64,000 nucleotides of DNA from Legionella bozemanae (GTDB lineage Bacteria; Pseudomonadota; Gammaproteobacteria; Legionellales; Legionellaceae), in NCBI RefSeq assembly GCF_001648595.1, contig NZ_LBAW01000016.1, positions 1-64,000 of the forward strand. Reading direction: 5' to 3'. Position 1 is the first letter of the stretch, and each line of letters begins with the position of its first letter. The translations under genes were made by a program, and so were the position numbers. The notes beneath the pieces are model-generated. The model saw only the letters and a list, made by a program, of their open reading frames with translations, made no database searches and had not been told where the DNA came from. Positions 7,971-18,037 of this stretch are shown here, piece after piece.

Positions 7971-9386
7971 ATGCAGTTAATACCTATAATTCTTTGTGGT
8001 GGTGCAGGTTCGCGCCTTTGGCCGGTTTCTCGAGAGTTACATCCCAAACCTTTTATCCGAATACATGATGGGCAGAGCTTATTACAAAAAGCTTTTTTAC
8101 GTGCATCTCTATTGCCCGAAGTCAAAGAGATAATGACAGTAACTCATCGCGAGTTATTTTTTAAGATAGAAGACGAATATCGGGCGATTAATAAAAATGC
8201 TGTTTCAACTTCTTTTATTCTAGAACCTTTTGGTCGGAACACAGCAGCCGCGATTGCTATTGCAGCTTTGCAAATTAACAAAATATATGGTGAAAATATT
8301 TTGATGCTGGTCTTGGCGGCAGATCATTTAATTCATGATCAAGATGCTTTTCAAAAGGCAGTAGCACAAGCCAGTGAATTGGCAATGCAAGGTCAATTAG
8401 TCACTTTCGGTATTCAACCCGATGCACCAAGCACTGCTTATGGTTATATCGAAGCAGAAGGCTCTCAAGTACTTCGTTTCATTGAAAAACCTTCATTCGA
8501 GAAAGCGCAAACTTATTTGGCAACGAATCGATTTCTATGGAACTCCGGCATGTTTCTTTTTACTGTAGAGAGCGTGTTACATTTAATGGAAAAATATTGC
8601 CCCGCTATTTTATCTGCAGCCAAACATTGTATTGAGCAATCCAGCCATGCGGAAGGAAAAGGATTTAGTCAACTTGAACTGGATGCAACGAGTTTTAATT
8701 TAGTACCTGATATTTCAATTGACTATGCTTTGATGGAAAAATCGTCAGAAATTGCCGTAGTTCCATGTGATATCAACTGGACAGATGTAGGATCATGGGC
8801 CACATTAGGTGATCTGGTTGAAGCAGATAATCAAGGCAACCGAATCGAAGGCGAGGCTTTTTTGCATGATGTTGCTAATTGTTATATTCAAAGTGATGAG
8901 CGTCTTGTGGGTGCAGTCGGGGTTGAGAATCTCATTATCATTGATACTCCTGATGCATTGTTGGTGGCGGATAAATCCCGCGCACAAGATGTCAAACACA
9001 TTTATACACAACTCAAAATGCAAGGGCATGAAGCACATAAGCTACATCGTACTGTTCATCGCCCATGGGGTACTTATACGGTGTTGGAAGAAAGCCATCG
9101 CTTCAAAATTAAACGTATTGAAGTAAAACCAGGAGCCAGCCTAAGTCTGCAAATGCATCATCACCGCAGCGAACATTGGGTAGTGGTAAGCGGTATGGCC
9201 AAGGTAGTAAATGGTGAGCAGACTTTTTTTGTCAATACCAACGAATCTACCTACATTCCGGCAGGTCATCAACATCGCTTGGAGAATCCAGGTGTGATTG
9301 ATTTGGTAATGATTGAAATACAAAGCGGTGAATATCTGGGTGAAGATGATATTGTTCGTTTTCAAGATAATTATGGACGTGCTTAA
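7971..9386 (+). CDS. manC: Mannose-1-phosphate guanylyltransferase / mannose-6-phosphate isomerase
   Basis: A bifunctional type II enzyme of 471 residues. It makes GDP-mannose from mannose-1-phosphate and GTP, and its C-terminal cupin interconverts fructose-6-phosphate and mannose-6-phosphate. The N-terminus has the pyrophosphorylase signature GGAGSRLWPVSRELHPKPF, FIEKPSFEKA marks the sugar-binding region, and the C-terminus has HRPWGTY and the metal-binding QMHHHRSEHW. ATG 7971 is preferred over the upstream ATG 7944 because AGGGGAAG sits just before it and family members start at this point. It is the first gene of a manC-gmd-fcl operon feeding GDP-fucose to the glycan locus. No separate phosphomannomutase is visible in the window. 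Confidence 0.93.
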   Translation: MQLIPIILCGGAGSRLWPVSRELHPKPFIRIHDGQSLLQKAFLRASLLPEVKEIMTVTHRELFFKIEDEYRAINKNAVSTSFILEPFGRNTAAAIAIAALQINKIYGENILMLVLAADHLIHDQDAFQKAVAQASELAMQGQLVTFGIQPDAPSTAYGYIEAEGSQVLRFIEKPSFEKAQTYLATNRFLWNSGMFLFTVESVLHLMEKYCPAILSAAKHCIEQSSHAEGKGFSQLELDATSFNLVPDISIDYALMEKSSEIAVVPCDINWTDVGSWATLGDLVEADNQGNRIEGEAFLHDVANCYIQSDERLVGAVGVENLIIIDTPDALLVADKSRAQDVKHIYTQLKMQGHEAHKLHRTVHRPWGTYTVLEESHRFKIKRIEVKPGASLSLQMHHHRSEHWVVVSGMAKVVNGEQTFFVNTNESTYIPAGHQHRLENPGVIDLVMIEIQSGEYLGEDDIVRFQDNYGRA

Positions 9387-9447
9387 AATTAATAAAGGCA
9401 ATGGGATATAACGTTACTTTAAGGAAAAGTATTTCATAAGGGAAAAA

Positions 9448-10530
9448 ATGAAAAAAGCATTAATTACTGGAATTACAGGGCAAGATGGAACCTACTTGGC
9501 AGAGCTTTTACTCCGTAAAGGCTACGAAGTTCATGGAATTAAACGTCGTTCTTCTTTATTTAATACCGATAGAATTGATCATCTCTATCAAGATGTTCAT
9601 CTAGAAGATCGAAGATTTATTTTGCATCATGGCGATCTCACCGATTCTACGAATTTGATTCGCATTATTCAGGAGAGTCAGCCAGATGAAATTTATAATC
9701 TTGCTGCCATGAGTCATGTAGCCGTCAGTTTTGAAACACCAGAATATACAGCTAATGCGGATGGTATTGGCACATTAAGAATCCTGGAGGCCATTCGTTT
9801 GCTTAAACTGAATGACAAAACTCGTTTCTATCAAGCATCTACATCAGAACTTTATGGTTTAGTGCAAGAAGTGCCGCAAAAAGAAAGCACACCATTTTAT
9901 CCGCGCAGTCCTTATGCTGTTGCCAAGCTTTATGCTTATTGGATCACTGTTAATTACCGGGAAGCCTATGGTATCTATGCATGTAATGGAATTTTATTTA
10001 ATCATGAAAGTCCAATTCGCGGTGAAACTTTTGTAACTCGTAAAATTACACGAGCTCTGGCAAGAATTAAGCTGGGTTTACAAAAATGCCTCTATTTAGG
10101 AAACTTGGATGCAATGCGGGACTGGGGACATGCACGCGATTATGTAGAAATGCAATGGCTCATGTTACAGCAGGAACAACCAGAGGATTTCGTAATTGCT
10201 ACGGGCCAACAATTTAGTGTTAGAGAGTTTGTAGAAGCAGCTGCACAAGTTGTCAATATTAATATCACTTGGCATGGTGAAGGTGATAAAGAGATTGGTT
10301 GTGATCAAAATGGTAATAAGATTGTATGCGTGGATCCACGTTATTTCCGTCCTTCTGAAGTAGATAATTTGTTAGGGGATGCTACTAAAGCAAGAGAAAA
10401 ATTGGGTTGGATCCCCAAAACCAGCTTCCAATCATTAGTCTCTGAAATGATGCTTGAAGATCTCAAAATAGCGCAACGAGATGAGTTAGTAAAACAACAT
10501 GGATTTGCAGCTTATGACTATCACGAATAA
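9448..10530 (+). CDS. gmd: GDP-mannose 4,6-dehydratase
   Basis: A 360-residue extended SDR enzyme that converts GDP-mannose to GDP-4-keto-6-deoxymannose. All expected elements are present: [17 protein letters not shown] at the N-terminus, the catalytic STSELYG, the [12 protein letters not shown] Tyr/Lys pair, and [20 protein letters not shown]. The length is normal. A purine-rich AAGGGAAAA precedes the ATG. The next gene, fcl, begins inside its last 32 bases in another frame, which suggests coupled translation. This is the canonical gmd of the window, against which the paralogue at 3167 looks diverged. Confidence 0.95.
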   Translation: MKKALITGITGQDGTYLAELLLRKGYEVHGIKRRSSLFNTDRIDHLYQDVHLEDRRFILHHGDLTDSTNLIRIIQESQPDEIYNLAAMSHVAVSFETPEYTANADGIGTLRILEAIRLLKLNDKTRFYQASTSELYGLVQEVPQKESTPFYPRSPYAVAKLYAYWITVNYREAYGIYACNGILFNHESPIRGETFVTRKITRALARIKLGLQKCLYLGNLDAMRDWGHARDYVEMQWLMLQQEQPEDFVIATGQQFSVREFVEAAAQVVNINITWHGEGDKEIGCDQNGNKIVCVDPRYFRPSEVDNLLGDATKAREKLGWIPKTSFQSLVSEMMLEDLKIAQRDELVKQHGFAAYDYHE

Positions 10531-11500
10531 AGATACGACGATAAATACTTCATCAAAAATTTATGTAGCTGGTCACCACGGTATGGTGGGATCAGCTATT
10601 GTTCGACAATTGCACGCAAAAGGATATAAGCATTTACTGCTTCGTAGCCGTGCTGAATTGGATCTTACGAATCAAGCAGATGTCATGGCATTCTTTAATC
10701 AAGAAAAGCCAGATTATGTTTTTTTAGCAGCTGCGAAAGTCGGTGGAATTCATGCCAATAATTATTATCGTGCTGAATTTATTTATCAAAATTTAATGAT
10801 ACAAACCAATGTAATTCATGCTGCTTGGCAAGCTGGCGTTAAGCGATTATTGTTTTTGGGTTCTAGTTGTATTTATCCACGAGACTGTCCTCAGCCGATT
10901 TGCGAAGACTATTTATTAACAGATTCTTTAGAACAAACAAATGAACCTTATGCCATAGCTAAAATTGCCGGGATAAAGCTCTGTGAAAGTTATAACCGCC
11001 AGTATGGGACACAATATGTATGTACCATGCCAACGAACCTCTATGGCCCCAATGATAATTACGATTTGCATAATAGTCACGTGTTACCCGCATTAATCCG
11101 CAAAACACATGAAGCAAAATTGCGGAAGGATAAACACCTTTTAATTTGGGGTACAGGTAGGCCTAAACGAGAATTCCTTTATGTAGATGATATGGCAGAT
11201 GCTTGTGTTTTTCTTATGGAACATCCTGCTGCGCAAGGCATCTTTAATATTGGTAGTGGAATGGATGTGAGTATACACATGTTGGCTGAACTCATCATGG
11301 ATGTGATTGGTTTTACTGGAACTATCGCATTTGATCCAGAGAAACCTGATGGCACGCCACGGAAACTATTAAATATCGAACGTATGAAAGAACTTGGCTG
11401 GGTGGCTCAGACTCCTTTACGAGAAGGGATTGTAAAAACTTACCATGATTTTTTGCGCAATGAAAAGTATCAAACATGTCACAACAAAATTCCCGCGTAA
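10499..11500 (+). CDS. fcl: GDP-L-fucose synthase (GDP-4-keto-6-deoxymannose epimerase/reductase)
   Basis: The protein epimerises and reduces the Gmd product to GDP-L-fucose, using NADPH. Visible elements are the Rossmann loop [11 protein letters not shown], the catalytic [15 protein letters not shown], the [11 protein letters not shown] Tyr/Lys pair, and the C-terminal [14 protein letters not shown] motif typical of Fcl/WcaG. The first ATG at 10499 overlaps gmd by 32 bases; an ATG at 10514 is an alternative, still overlapping gmd. The window can therefore make GDP-L-fucose from mannose-phosphate precursors, which implies fucose, or a derivative, in the surface glycan. Confidence 0.95.
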   Translation: MDLQLMTITNKDTTINTSSKIYVAGHHGMVGSAIVRQLHAKGYKHLLLRSRAELDLTNQADVMAFFNQEKPDYVFLAAAKVGGIHANNYYRAEFIYQNLMIQTNVIHAAWQAGVKRLLFLGSSCIYPRDCPQPICEDYLLTDSLEQTNEPYAIAKIAGIKLCESYNRQYGTQYVCTMPTNLYGPNDNYDLHNSHVLPALIRKTHEAKLRKDKHLLIWGTGRPKREFLYVDDMADACVFLMEHPAAQGIFNIGSGMDVSIHMLAELIMDVIGFTGTIAFDPEKPDGTPRKLLNIERMKELGWVAQTPLREGIVKTYHDFLRNEKYQTCHNKIPA

Positions 11501-11512
11501 ATTTTTCGATAG

Positions 11513-11570
11513 TAGGCTCTGTTTACATTTCGCTAGTTTGACCAAGATAATAGAAATGTAACAGAGCCTA
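11513..11570. repeat. Short palindromic element with TAGGCTCTG ends
   Basis: The 58-bp segment begins TAGGCTCTGTTTACATTTC and ends GAAATGTAACAGAGCCTA, so its ends are inverted repeats. It matches the outer arms of the larger elements at 18038 and 44850, including the inner CCAAGATA motif, but lacks their central ~90 bp. I read it as an internally deleted member of the same family, lying just past the fcl stop. Confidence 0.75.
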
Positions 11571-11621
11571 AAATAATTATTTGAAAATTAGCCTCCCTTA
11601 AAAAGGAGCGCTGCTATAAGC

Positions 11622-12443
11622 CTACAATACATCCGCAAAACCATCCTTTGTTTTCTGAAATCCAAGAAATCCTATATAGGCAACACACATACTAATTACA
11701 AAAAAGGCACCCAGAGTAGTCCATTGGGGAAATTTTCCAAAAATAACAAGACTTCGAGCTTGTTCAATTATAAAAGTTAATGGGTTGAGGAGTAAAATCT
11801 TTTGAAACATCTCAGGTAACATACTAATTGAATAGAAAACAGGCGAAAGATACATCACAATTTGTAAAAGAAAAGCCATCAGATGAGCAATATCTCTTAT
11901 ATAAACCCCTGCCGAACAAAGAAACCAACTCAGGCCTAAAGTAAACAAAATTAAAGGGACAAATAAAAAAGGAAGTAACAAAATCGTTATATTAATCTTT
12001 CCTAGTAAAAAGAAAGAAAATGCTACTAATATTAACGTATTAATCATTGCATGAAAAAGAGTTGTTCCGACTATCACCCATGGAAAAACTTCAATAGGAA
12101 AAACCACTTTTTTTACAAAATTTGCATTATTTACAATCATAATAGGCGAACGATTCATACATTCAGAAAAAAAATTCAAAATGATTAAACCTACATAGAT
12201 TAGTAATGAATACATCAGATTATTAGTGACACCTGGCCATTGAATACGCATAAAAACACTAAACACAAGCGTATAAAGACCTAGCATCAGTAAAGGGGCG
12301 AGTATTAGCCACAATACTCCGGCAAAAGAACCACGATATCTCATTAAGATATCTCGCTTAATGAGTTGAAAAATAAGATCATGGTGACGCCACAACATTA
12401 AAAACATCTGTGCAGGGTGATTTTTTGATAAAGACCGACCCAT
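11622..12443 (-). CDS. wzm: Polysaccharide ABC transporter permease, Wzm type
   Basis: An ABC-2 type permease with six hydrophobic segments and the N-terminal LIKRDILMRYRGSFAG motif conserved in Wzm, KpsM and TagG. It is the likely membrane partner of the Wzt ATPase at 1363-2832. Normally the two genes are adjacent; here 8.8 kb of sugar-nucleotide and acetylation genes separates them, with both still on the minus strand. The start is set at ATG 12443 because GGGA lies just upstream; an ATG at 12491 in the same frame would add 16 residues but has no visible ribosome-binding site. A divergent promoter region of about 190 bp separates it from the DevC-like gene. Confidence 0.88.
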   Translation of the reverse strand: MGRSLSKNHPAQMFLMLWRHHDLIFQLIKRDILMRYRGSFAGVLWLILAPLLMLGLYTLVFSVFMRIQWPGVTNNLMYSLLIYVGLIILNFFSECMNRSPIMIVNNANFVKKVVFPIEVFPWVIVGTTLFHAMINTLILVAFSFFLLGKINITILLLPFLFVPLILFTLGLSWFLCSAGVYIRDIAHLMAFLLQIVMYLSPVFYSISMLPEMFQKILLLNPLTFIIEQARSLVIFGKFPQWTTLGAFFVISMCVAYIGFLGFQKTKDGFADVL

Positions 12444-12633
12444 TTCATTCCCTAACAAGTACACATCCAGATTGGAACTATACAACAACATTCAATGGAA
12501 ATACATACAAAGCCTAAGTTATCGTACAAATAAATCATGTTAACTCGTTGTATACTATAATGTTTATGAAAAACACCCCATTAAATGTTTCAAATTATCT
12601 TGTGCTATCTAAAGGGTATGTTTAAACTACTGA

Positions 12634-13878
12634 ATGCTGTTATGGTTAAGGATAAACATATTAGGGTTGCCACAGCGCACCAAGTTTAGAGAAATGATTC
12701 GTAGAATAGCTGGCTCATTATTTAATGTAAGACATATCAATTTGTTTTCAGTCGCTTTTAAAATGCTCGTAAACAGTAAACGCAAGTTTATTGGCATGGT
12801 GATCGGCGCTACGTTTTCTGCCTTCATTATCATGCAACAACCGGCTATTTACCAAGGAGTAACTGAGCGCATTATAGCACCAATTCGAGCAGTCACCGGA
12901 GTGGATTTATGGGTTATGACAGACAGTTCATTTACATTTGCTGATCCTGTGCGTTTTAGGCCTATAGATATCTATCGTGTTCGTAGTATTCCCGGAGTAC
13001 TTTGGGCGAAACAAATATATCGAACTTGGCAAACAATGATTCATCGTGAAACTTCGAAAATTACAACATGGGAGCTAGTTGGTGTAGATCCTGACACGCT
13101 ACTTGGCCTACCTGAAACAATGATTGCAGGCGCCCGCTCCGCAATTCACCGTGCCAATTCAATTATAATTGATGGTTATGCGTTAAAACAGTTTGAAACA
13201 CCGAATAAAAAATCACTCCGACTTGGCGACAAATTGATTGAAGGACAAAATAAGTGGGTAATAACAGGGATTACAAAACCTCTACGTACTTATATGTACG
13301 AGCCTAAAGCTTATATAACGAGTAATCATATCCCTGATATCTCTCATAAGTCTTCTTTTATTTTAGTCAAAGTAAAACCTTCATCTAATCCTTATCAGGT
13401 CGCCTATGAAATTCGCAAAGCAACGGGATTTCTCCCATTAACACCCTCTCAATTCATCGATCGTGCCAATAAATTTTTTCGTGAAAAAACACCTATTGTT
13501 ATCGCGTTTATTGCTATAGCTATTGTTGGGTTTATTATTGGACTTGTTATGATGTGGCAGATTTTTACTAATTTTGTTTTAACCCATCTTCATCAATTTG
13601 GCATGTTGAAAATGTTAGGAGTATCCAGCTCATCATTAACTCACATGGTATTATTTCAAGCGTCTATTACCGGTGGATTGGGTTATATTCTTGGACTTGC
13701 TTTAACAGCCCTATTTGGATTTATTTTTCATGATTCTACTGTTGCGTTCCATCTTACCTGGCAGATCATTTTATTAGGCGCATTAGGATCAACAATAGTC
13801 ATTGTTTTTTCATCTTATTTTGCTATCTTAAAAGTCTTACGTTTGGATACGGTAGAATTATGTCGCGACTCAAATTAA
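12634..13878 (+). CDS. DevC-like FtsX-family ABC exporter permease
   Basis: Up to 414 residues, with an N-terminal membrane helix, a periplasmic region and three C-terminal helices in the FtsX/MacB arrangement. LKMLGVSSSSLTHMVLFQA is the typical FtsX-domain loop. In DevBCA systems this subunit, with its ATPase and membrane-fusion partner, moves glycolipids or other substrates from the inner membrane through a TolC-type channel. ATG 12694 (20 residues shorter) is a plausible alternative start and gives a length closer to DevC. The next gene overlaps it by up to 19 bases, so the exporter genes are one operon. The substrate is inferred from the neighbours, not from this protein. Confidence 0.82.
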   Translation: MLLWLRINILGLPQRTKFREMIRRIAGSLFNVRHINLFSVAFKMLVNSKRKFIGMVIGATFSAFIIMQQPAIYQGVTERIIAPIRAVTGVDLWVMTDSSFTFADPVRFRPIDIYRVRSIPGVLWAKQIYRTWQTMIHRETSKITTWELVGVDPDTLLGLPETMIAGARSAIHRANSIIIDGYALKQFETPNKKSLRLGDKLIEGQNKWVITGITKPLRTYMYEPKAYITSNHIPDISHKSSFILVKVKPSSNPYQVAYEIRKATGFLPLTPSQFIDRANKFFREKTPIVIAFIAIAIVGFIIGLVMMWQIFTNFVLTHLHQFGMLKMLGVSSSSLTHMVLFQASITGGLGYILGLALTALFGFIFHDSTVAFHLTWQIILLGALGSTIVIVFSSYFAILKVLRLDTVELCRDSN

Positions 13879-14588
13879 TGGACACTGGTGAATCTCCTGT
13901 CTTACATTGTATGGGTATTACTAAAACCTACCAAACGGGTACCACAACACTTTCCGTATTAGATAATTTTTCATTAGCACTTAATCCAGGCGAAATAGGT
14001 ATGTTAATGGGAGCATCTGGATGTGGAAAAACAACGTTGCTCATGATTGCTGGGGGGATTCTCTCTCCTGATCAAGGGATTTGTGCGGTATGTGGGAATG
14101 ATCTTTATAAGATGTCACCGAAAAAAAAAGTTGCGTTTCGTGCCGCCCATATCAGCTTTCTTTTTCAACATCTTCATTTATTTCCAGCTTTATCTGCTCT
14201 TGAAAATTTAGCATTGCCATTATTGATTGATGGGGAGTCACCTGAGAAAGCCCATCAAAAAGCAAAACAATTGATGATTCGTTTAGGGCTTGAAATCCAT
14301 ATTCATTCTAAATTAGATACTCTATCGGGTGGACAAAAACAAAGAATAGCGATGGGACGTGCATTAATTCGCGCCCCACGTTTAATTCTTTGCGATGAAC
14401 CTACCAGCAATTTAGATAGGGATAGTAGCGACTTGGTTTTTTCGCTGATACGGGAATATGCTCAAATGTATGGATGTACTTTTTTAATTTCTACTCATGA
14501 TTATCGTATTATGTCGCATGCGAATAAAATACTTGAGTTTAAAGGATTAAATGATTATCAAGTAACTTGTCGAAAGGAAACAGTATGA
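13860..14588 (+). CDS. DevA/LolD-like ABC transporter ATP-binding protein
   Basis: A 242-residue ATPase of the MacB/LolD/DevA group. Walker A is GASGCGKTT, the signature is [15 protein letters not shown], and Walker B is LILCDEPTSNLD with the following STHDYR switch His. ATG 13860 overlaps the permease; a second ATG at 13878 overlaps the permease stop codon directly and may be the real start. The membrane-fusion gene begins inside the stop codon through an ATGA overlap. Such tight coupling means the three exporter subunits are made together. Confidence 0.92.
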   Translation: MSRLKLMDTGESPVLHCMGITKTYQTGTTTLSVLDNFSLALNPGEIGMLMGASGCGKTTLLMIAGGILSPDQGICAVCGNDLYKMSPKKKVAFRAAHISFLFQHLHLFPALSALENLALPLLIDGESPEKAHQKAKQLMIRLGLEIHIHSKLDTLSGGQKQRIAMGRALIRAPRLILCDEPTSNLDRDSSDLVFSLIREYAQMYGCTFLISTHDYRIMSHANKILEFKGLNDYQVTCRKETV

Positions 14589-15469
14589 AAAGAAAAATTA
14601 TTGGCGGGAGTTTGCTGCTACTTTTGATCATTGGCCTATACTCATCGTTTTTATTGAGTCGTAAAATGATAATCCCTCAAAATATATCCGCTCCAGTTGC
14701 TGCAATTGAAGAAATAATTGCCCCCGCGATTCTTGATTCTGGAAACGACATGACTCATGTTCCAAGTATTCAAAGTGGAATTGTAAAAAAGATAAATGTT
14801 GCCGTGGGACAGATGGTAAAAAAGGGAGAGATTTTATTTTCACTCGATGACACCATAGGACTACATAATGTAACCGTCAATAAGATTGCTCTGCAACAAG
14901 CAAAAAATAATTTCATGATTCAAATAAAAAACCTAAAGCATGTCCAATCGCAATTAAAGCGCTTAAAGAGTATTGATAAGCGTGCTATTAATCCAGCTGA
15001 ATTACGAGAAAAAGAATATGATGTGAAAATGGGCAAAATTCAAATTAAACAATTACAGCACAGTTTAGATGTTGCAAAAGCGAATCTTAGAAATGCACAA
15101 TTGGCACTCAATCAATTTAACATTGCATCGCCGAAAGATGGAATTGTTTTACAAATTAATGCGCATGTTGATGAATTCGTTGGAGCAGGAAGTCAAGTAA
15201 TACTCTTAGGAGATGCTCAAAAAGTGATTGTACGTGTTTCTATAGAAGAGCGAGATGCGAAAAAATATTCTCCTGAAGCCTCCGTTTATTTAACTGCAGA
15301 CGGACTAAACATCCCTTTAACATTTATTCAGCTTGATCGTTACATCATTACCAATGATCGCCTCAACGCGCGGGTACAAGAAGCTTTATACTTTTTTAAT
15401 CGACAAGATTATCCTGAGCTTGCAGCAGGTCGGCAACTTGATGCCCATATTGCTGTTCAAAAGACATGA
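14585..15469 (+). CDS. DevB/HlyD-like periplasmic membrane-fusion protein
   Basis: A 294-residue adaptor with one N-terminal membrane helix (about residues 5-24), a biotinyl-lipoyl-like half motif (SGIVKKINVAVGQMVKKGE), a long alpha-helical hairpin of about 100 residues, and the matching second half (ASPKDGIVLQINAHVDEFVGAG). ATG 14585 is chosen because AAGGA lies six bases upstream and it forms an ATGA overlap with the ATPase stop; a TTG at 14567 is less likely. The helical hairpin should contact the outer-membrane channel encoded seven bases downstream. Confidence 0.9.
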   Translation: MKRKIIGGSLLLLLIIGLYSSFLLSRKMIIPQNISAPVAAIEEIIAPAILDSGNDMTHVPSIQSGIVKKINVAVGQMVKKGEILFSLDDTIGLHNVTVNKIALQQAKNNFMIQIKNLKHVQSQLKRLKSIDKRAINPAELREKEYDVKMGKIQIKQLQHSLDVAKANLRNAQLALNQFNIASPKDGIVLQINAHVDEFVGAGSQVILLGDAQKVIVRVSIEERDAKKYSPEASVYLTADGLNIPLTFIQLDRYIITNDRLNARVQEALYFFNRQDYPELAAGRQLDAHIAVQKT

Positions 15470-15476
15470 TCATTCC

Positions 15477-16904
15477 ATGAAATATTATACTTTTTATTTT
15501 ACATTAGTTGTTGCTCTAATTCTGAATGGATGTTCCATAGGACCAAAATATGTTCCGCCTAGCACCCCTATGCCATCCAGCTGGGGTCACAATGTGCAAC
15601 ATGCAAGTTTAGTAAAAAACGAAGAGGCTTGGTGGCGTAATTTTCACGATCCCTTATTAAACGATCTTATTGAACAACAAGCAGTCTATAGTTTAAGTTT
15701 AAAAATGGCACAAGCTAGAGTAAACGTAGCAAAAGCCCAACACGCTGTAGCTGTAGCACAATTATTGCCCTCATTGGGTCTTACTGCATCCCCTCCTACT
15801 GGAACAGGATTTGATATCAATCAACTTATTGCCTTAAGCGGTTCTTTAGATCCTGATTTTTTTGGGAAACACCGCCAAATGAAAGAAATGGCTAAAGCAA
15901 ATTTACAAGCTGAGCAAGCAGACCTAGATTTTGCCTTGATTAATTTATACGCAGAAATTGCCTCCTCCTACTTGGAGTTACGTGAAGCACAGACAAGAAA
16001 TGCTGTATTGCTCAATAATATTTCAGGCAACAAACAAACACTGCAATTTATCAAGTCACGCTATAAAGCAGGATATGCCAGTTACTTGAATGTATCGCAA
16101 CAAGATGGACTGGTCGAAACGCAATCAGCTGAATTAGAACAAAATAAAGCATACATTACCGCCCTACTGCACAAAATAGAATTATTAACGGGAAATAATC
16201 CAGGAGTATTGGCAAAAAAATTATTACCTCCTAAACCAATTCCTCAAATCACTCAAAATATTAATCTGGGAATTCCTGCTGAACTTTTACGTAGACGACC
16301 AGATATTAGAGCGGCGGAACGACGGATAGCGACTTCTCATGCTAATATTCGCGTAGCTATGGCAAATTTATTACCTCAAGTCACTGTAGGATGGTTATTA
16401 GGATGGCAAACACAAACTATTGCAGGCAGTATTATTACTGCACGTAATTTTTTCACAGTACAAAATCCCGAATCCAGGTTCTTTGGGACCTTTGGAGCGC
16501 CCTTATTCAATGTCAGTTTATTCAATAGCATTGAGTTACGAAAACGTGAAAAAATTATTGCGGTCATCCAATATCAAATCGCTGTAATGCGTGCATTGCA
16601 TGAAGTTGCAACTCAATATGATTATTTTCAGCATTATAAAAAAAGTCTCAGTCACCTTAAGCGTGCAGTGGAACAAAAACGTCTTGCTTTAAAATTAGCT
16701 CGAGCTGCTTATCACAAAGCCTCTTCTGATTTTAATACAGTGCTTCGTGCGGAAGAAGAATTGAATTCCATAGAGTTTGCTTATTTGCAAAATATAGTTC
16801 GACTTCAGACGACTCAAATTAACCTTTATAAAGCGTTAGGAGGAAATATAATCTCTCCTAAGATAATATCTGCCCACAATATGAATACAAAAAAAACAAG
16901 TTAA
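15477..16904 (+). CDS. TolC/NodT-family outer-membrane efflux lipoprotein
   Basis: A 475-residue outer-membrane channel of the NodT group. The signal peptide ends in a lipobox, ALILNGC, with the lipidated Cys at residue 19. The family features IGPKYVPP after the lipobox, WWRNFHDPLLNDLI, and the repeated LLRRRPDIRAAERR motif are all visible. Start ATG 15477 is chosen because it directly precedes the signal peptide; upstream codons in the same frame overlap the adaptor gene and make no signal sequence. Having its own channel makes this exporter self-contained from inner to outer membrane. Confidence 0.93.
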   Translation: MKYYTFYFTLVVALILNGCSIGPKYVPPSTPMPSSWGHNVQHASLVKNEEAWWRNFHDPLLNDLIEQQAVYSLSLKMAQARVNVAKAQHAVAVAQLLPSLGLTASPPTGTGFDINQLIALSGSLDPDFFGKHRQMKEMAKANLQAEQADLDFALINLYAEIASSYLELREAQTRNAVLLNNISGNKQTLQFIKSRYKAGYASYLNVSQQDGLVETQSAELEQNKAYITALLHKIELLTGNNPGVLAKKLLPPKPIPQITQNINLGIPAELLRRRPDIRAAERRIATSHANIRVAMANLLPQVTVGWLLGWQTQTIAGSIITARNFFTVQNPESRFFGTFGAPLFNVSLFNSIELRKREKIIAVIQYQIAVMRALHEVATQYDYFQHYKKSLSHLKRAVEQKRLALKLARAAYHKASSDFNTVLRAEEELNSIEFAYLQNIVRLQTTQINLYKALGGNIISPKIISAHNMNTKKTS

Positions 16905-16908
16905 AAAA

Positions 16909-18036
16909 TTGAGTTATCCAATGCCACCACAATTATTGAAGATTGCATTAATTACTGATAATTACTACCCGCAAATAGGCGGTGTAGAATATTGTGTTGA
17001 TGCTTTAGGAAGATATTTAGCTGAACTTGGCCATCAAGTTTGTATTATAACGCGAAAACGAAAGAATCTACCTACTGAAGAATCAAAAGGGTCCCTATTG
17101 ATTAAACGCATTTCATATTCCGAGATGTATATTGCCCTCTCAGGCTTTTCTCGTCAGTATAATGAGTTTTTTGCTCAATTTGATATTATACATGCCCACA
17201 GTTTGGGATCCATTTTAGCAGTACAAGCTCTTCTACTGGCAAAAAAAATAAAAAAAGCGCATGTTTTGACGAGCCATTCCTTATATAGAGATTTGGACAA
17301 ACGTTTAATTAAATGTTTTGCACTATTAGTTAATCATGTCATCTGTGTTAGCCATGCTATTGCAGAGAATATGAAATCATTAAAGAAAACTGCAACCACT
17401 TATTATATTCCAAATGGGTTCGATACCATTTCACCGAATCCAAAAGATGTAGAAAAAATTTACACTGTAGTAAAAAACGCTGATGAATTAATAATAACGA
17501 CAGTATCTAGATTATCGAGTAAAAAAAAGGTTGCTGATTTTATTTTGATTGCTCACGAACTACTTAAAAAATATAAGAAACTCAAATTTTTTATAGTTGG
17601 AGATGGACCACAAAACAAAAAACTTCAACGAATGGCAAATCAATTAGGCCTTTCAGAATATCTTTTTTTTACAGGTAATATTTCACGTTCTTCTGTATTT
17701 AATTTAATACAGCAAACGGATATCTTTGTTTTAACCTCACCACATGAAGCCTTTGGGATGGTTATATTAGAAGCTATTTATCATAAGGTCCCCGTTGTTG
17801 CTTATGCCAATAATGGAATTTCTGATATTATTTCTTCTGAAAAAACGGGTTTTTTGGTTTCCTCAATAGATGAAATGATCGAAAAAATAATCCAACTTAT
17901 TCATAATAAAGCACTTCGCTTAGAGTTAGGGAACAATGCCCATCCATTAATCAATAAATTTAAATGGGAAGATGTTGCGAAAGAGACATTATCTGTTTAC
18001 TATACATTATTGATTTCTTCTCATCCTCATTTGTAA
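16909..18036 (+). CDS. Family 4 glycosyltransferase
   Basis: A GT-B fold retaining glycosyltransferase of about 375 residues. The N-terminus carries ITDNYYPQIGGVEY, the acceptor-side loop typical of GT4 enzymes such as PimA and PIG-A, and the C-terminus has TSPHEAFGMVILEA, the E-x7-E donor-sugar motif. The start is TTG 16909 or ATG 16921; neither has a strong ribosome-binding site, but the gene starts only four bases after the channel gene, so coupling is likely. PimA and PIG-A relatives put sugars onto lipids, which fits the glycolipid reading of this region. A palindromic element begins two bases after the stop. Confidence 0.9.
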   Translation: MSYPMPPQLLKIALITDNYYPQIGGVEYCVDALGRYLAELGHQVCIITRKRKNLPTEESKGSLLIKRISYSEMYIALSGFSRQYNEFFAQFDIIHAHSLGSILAVQALLLAKKIKKAHVLTSHSLYRDLDKRLIKCFALLVNHVICVSHAIAENMKSLKKTATTYYIPNGFDTISPNPKDVEKIYTVVKNADELIITTVSRLSSKKKVADFILIAHELLKKYKKLKFFIVGDGPQNKKLQRMANQLGLSEYLFFTGNISRSSVFNLIQQTDIFVLTSPHEAFGMVILEAIYHKVPVVAYANNGISDIISSEKTGFLVSSIDEMIEKIIQLIHNKALRLELGNNAHPLINKFKWEDVAKETLSVYYTLLISSHPHL

Positions 18037-18037
18037 C

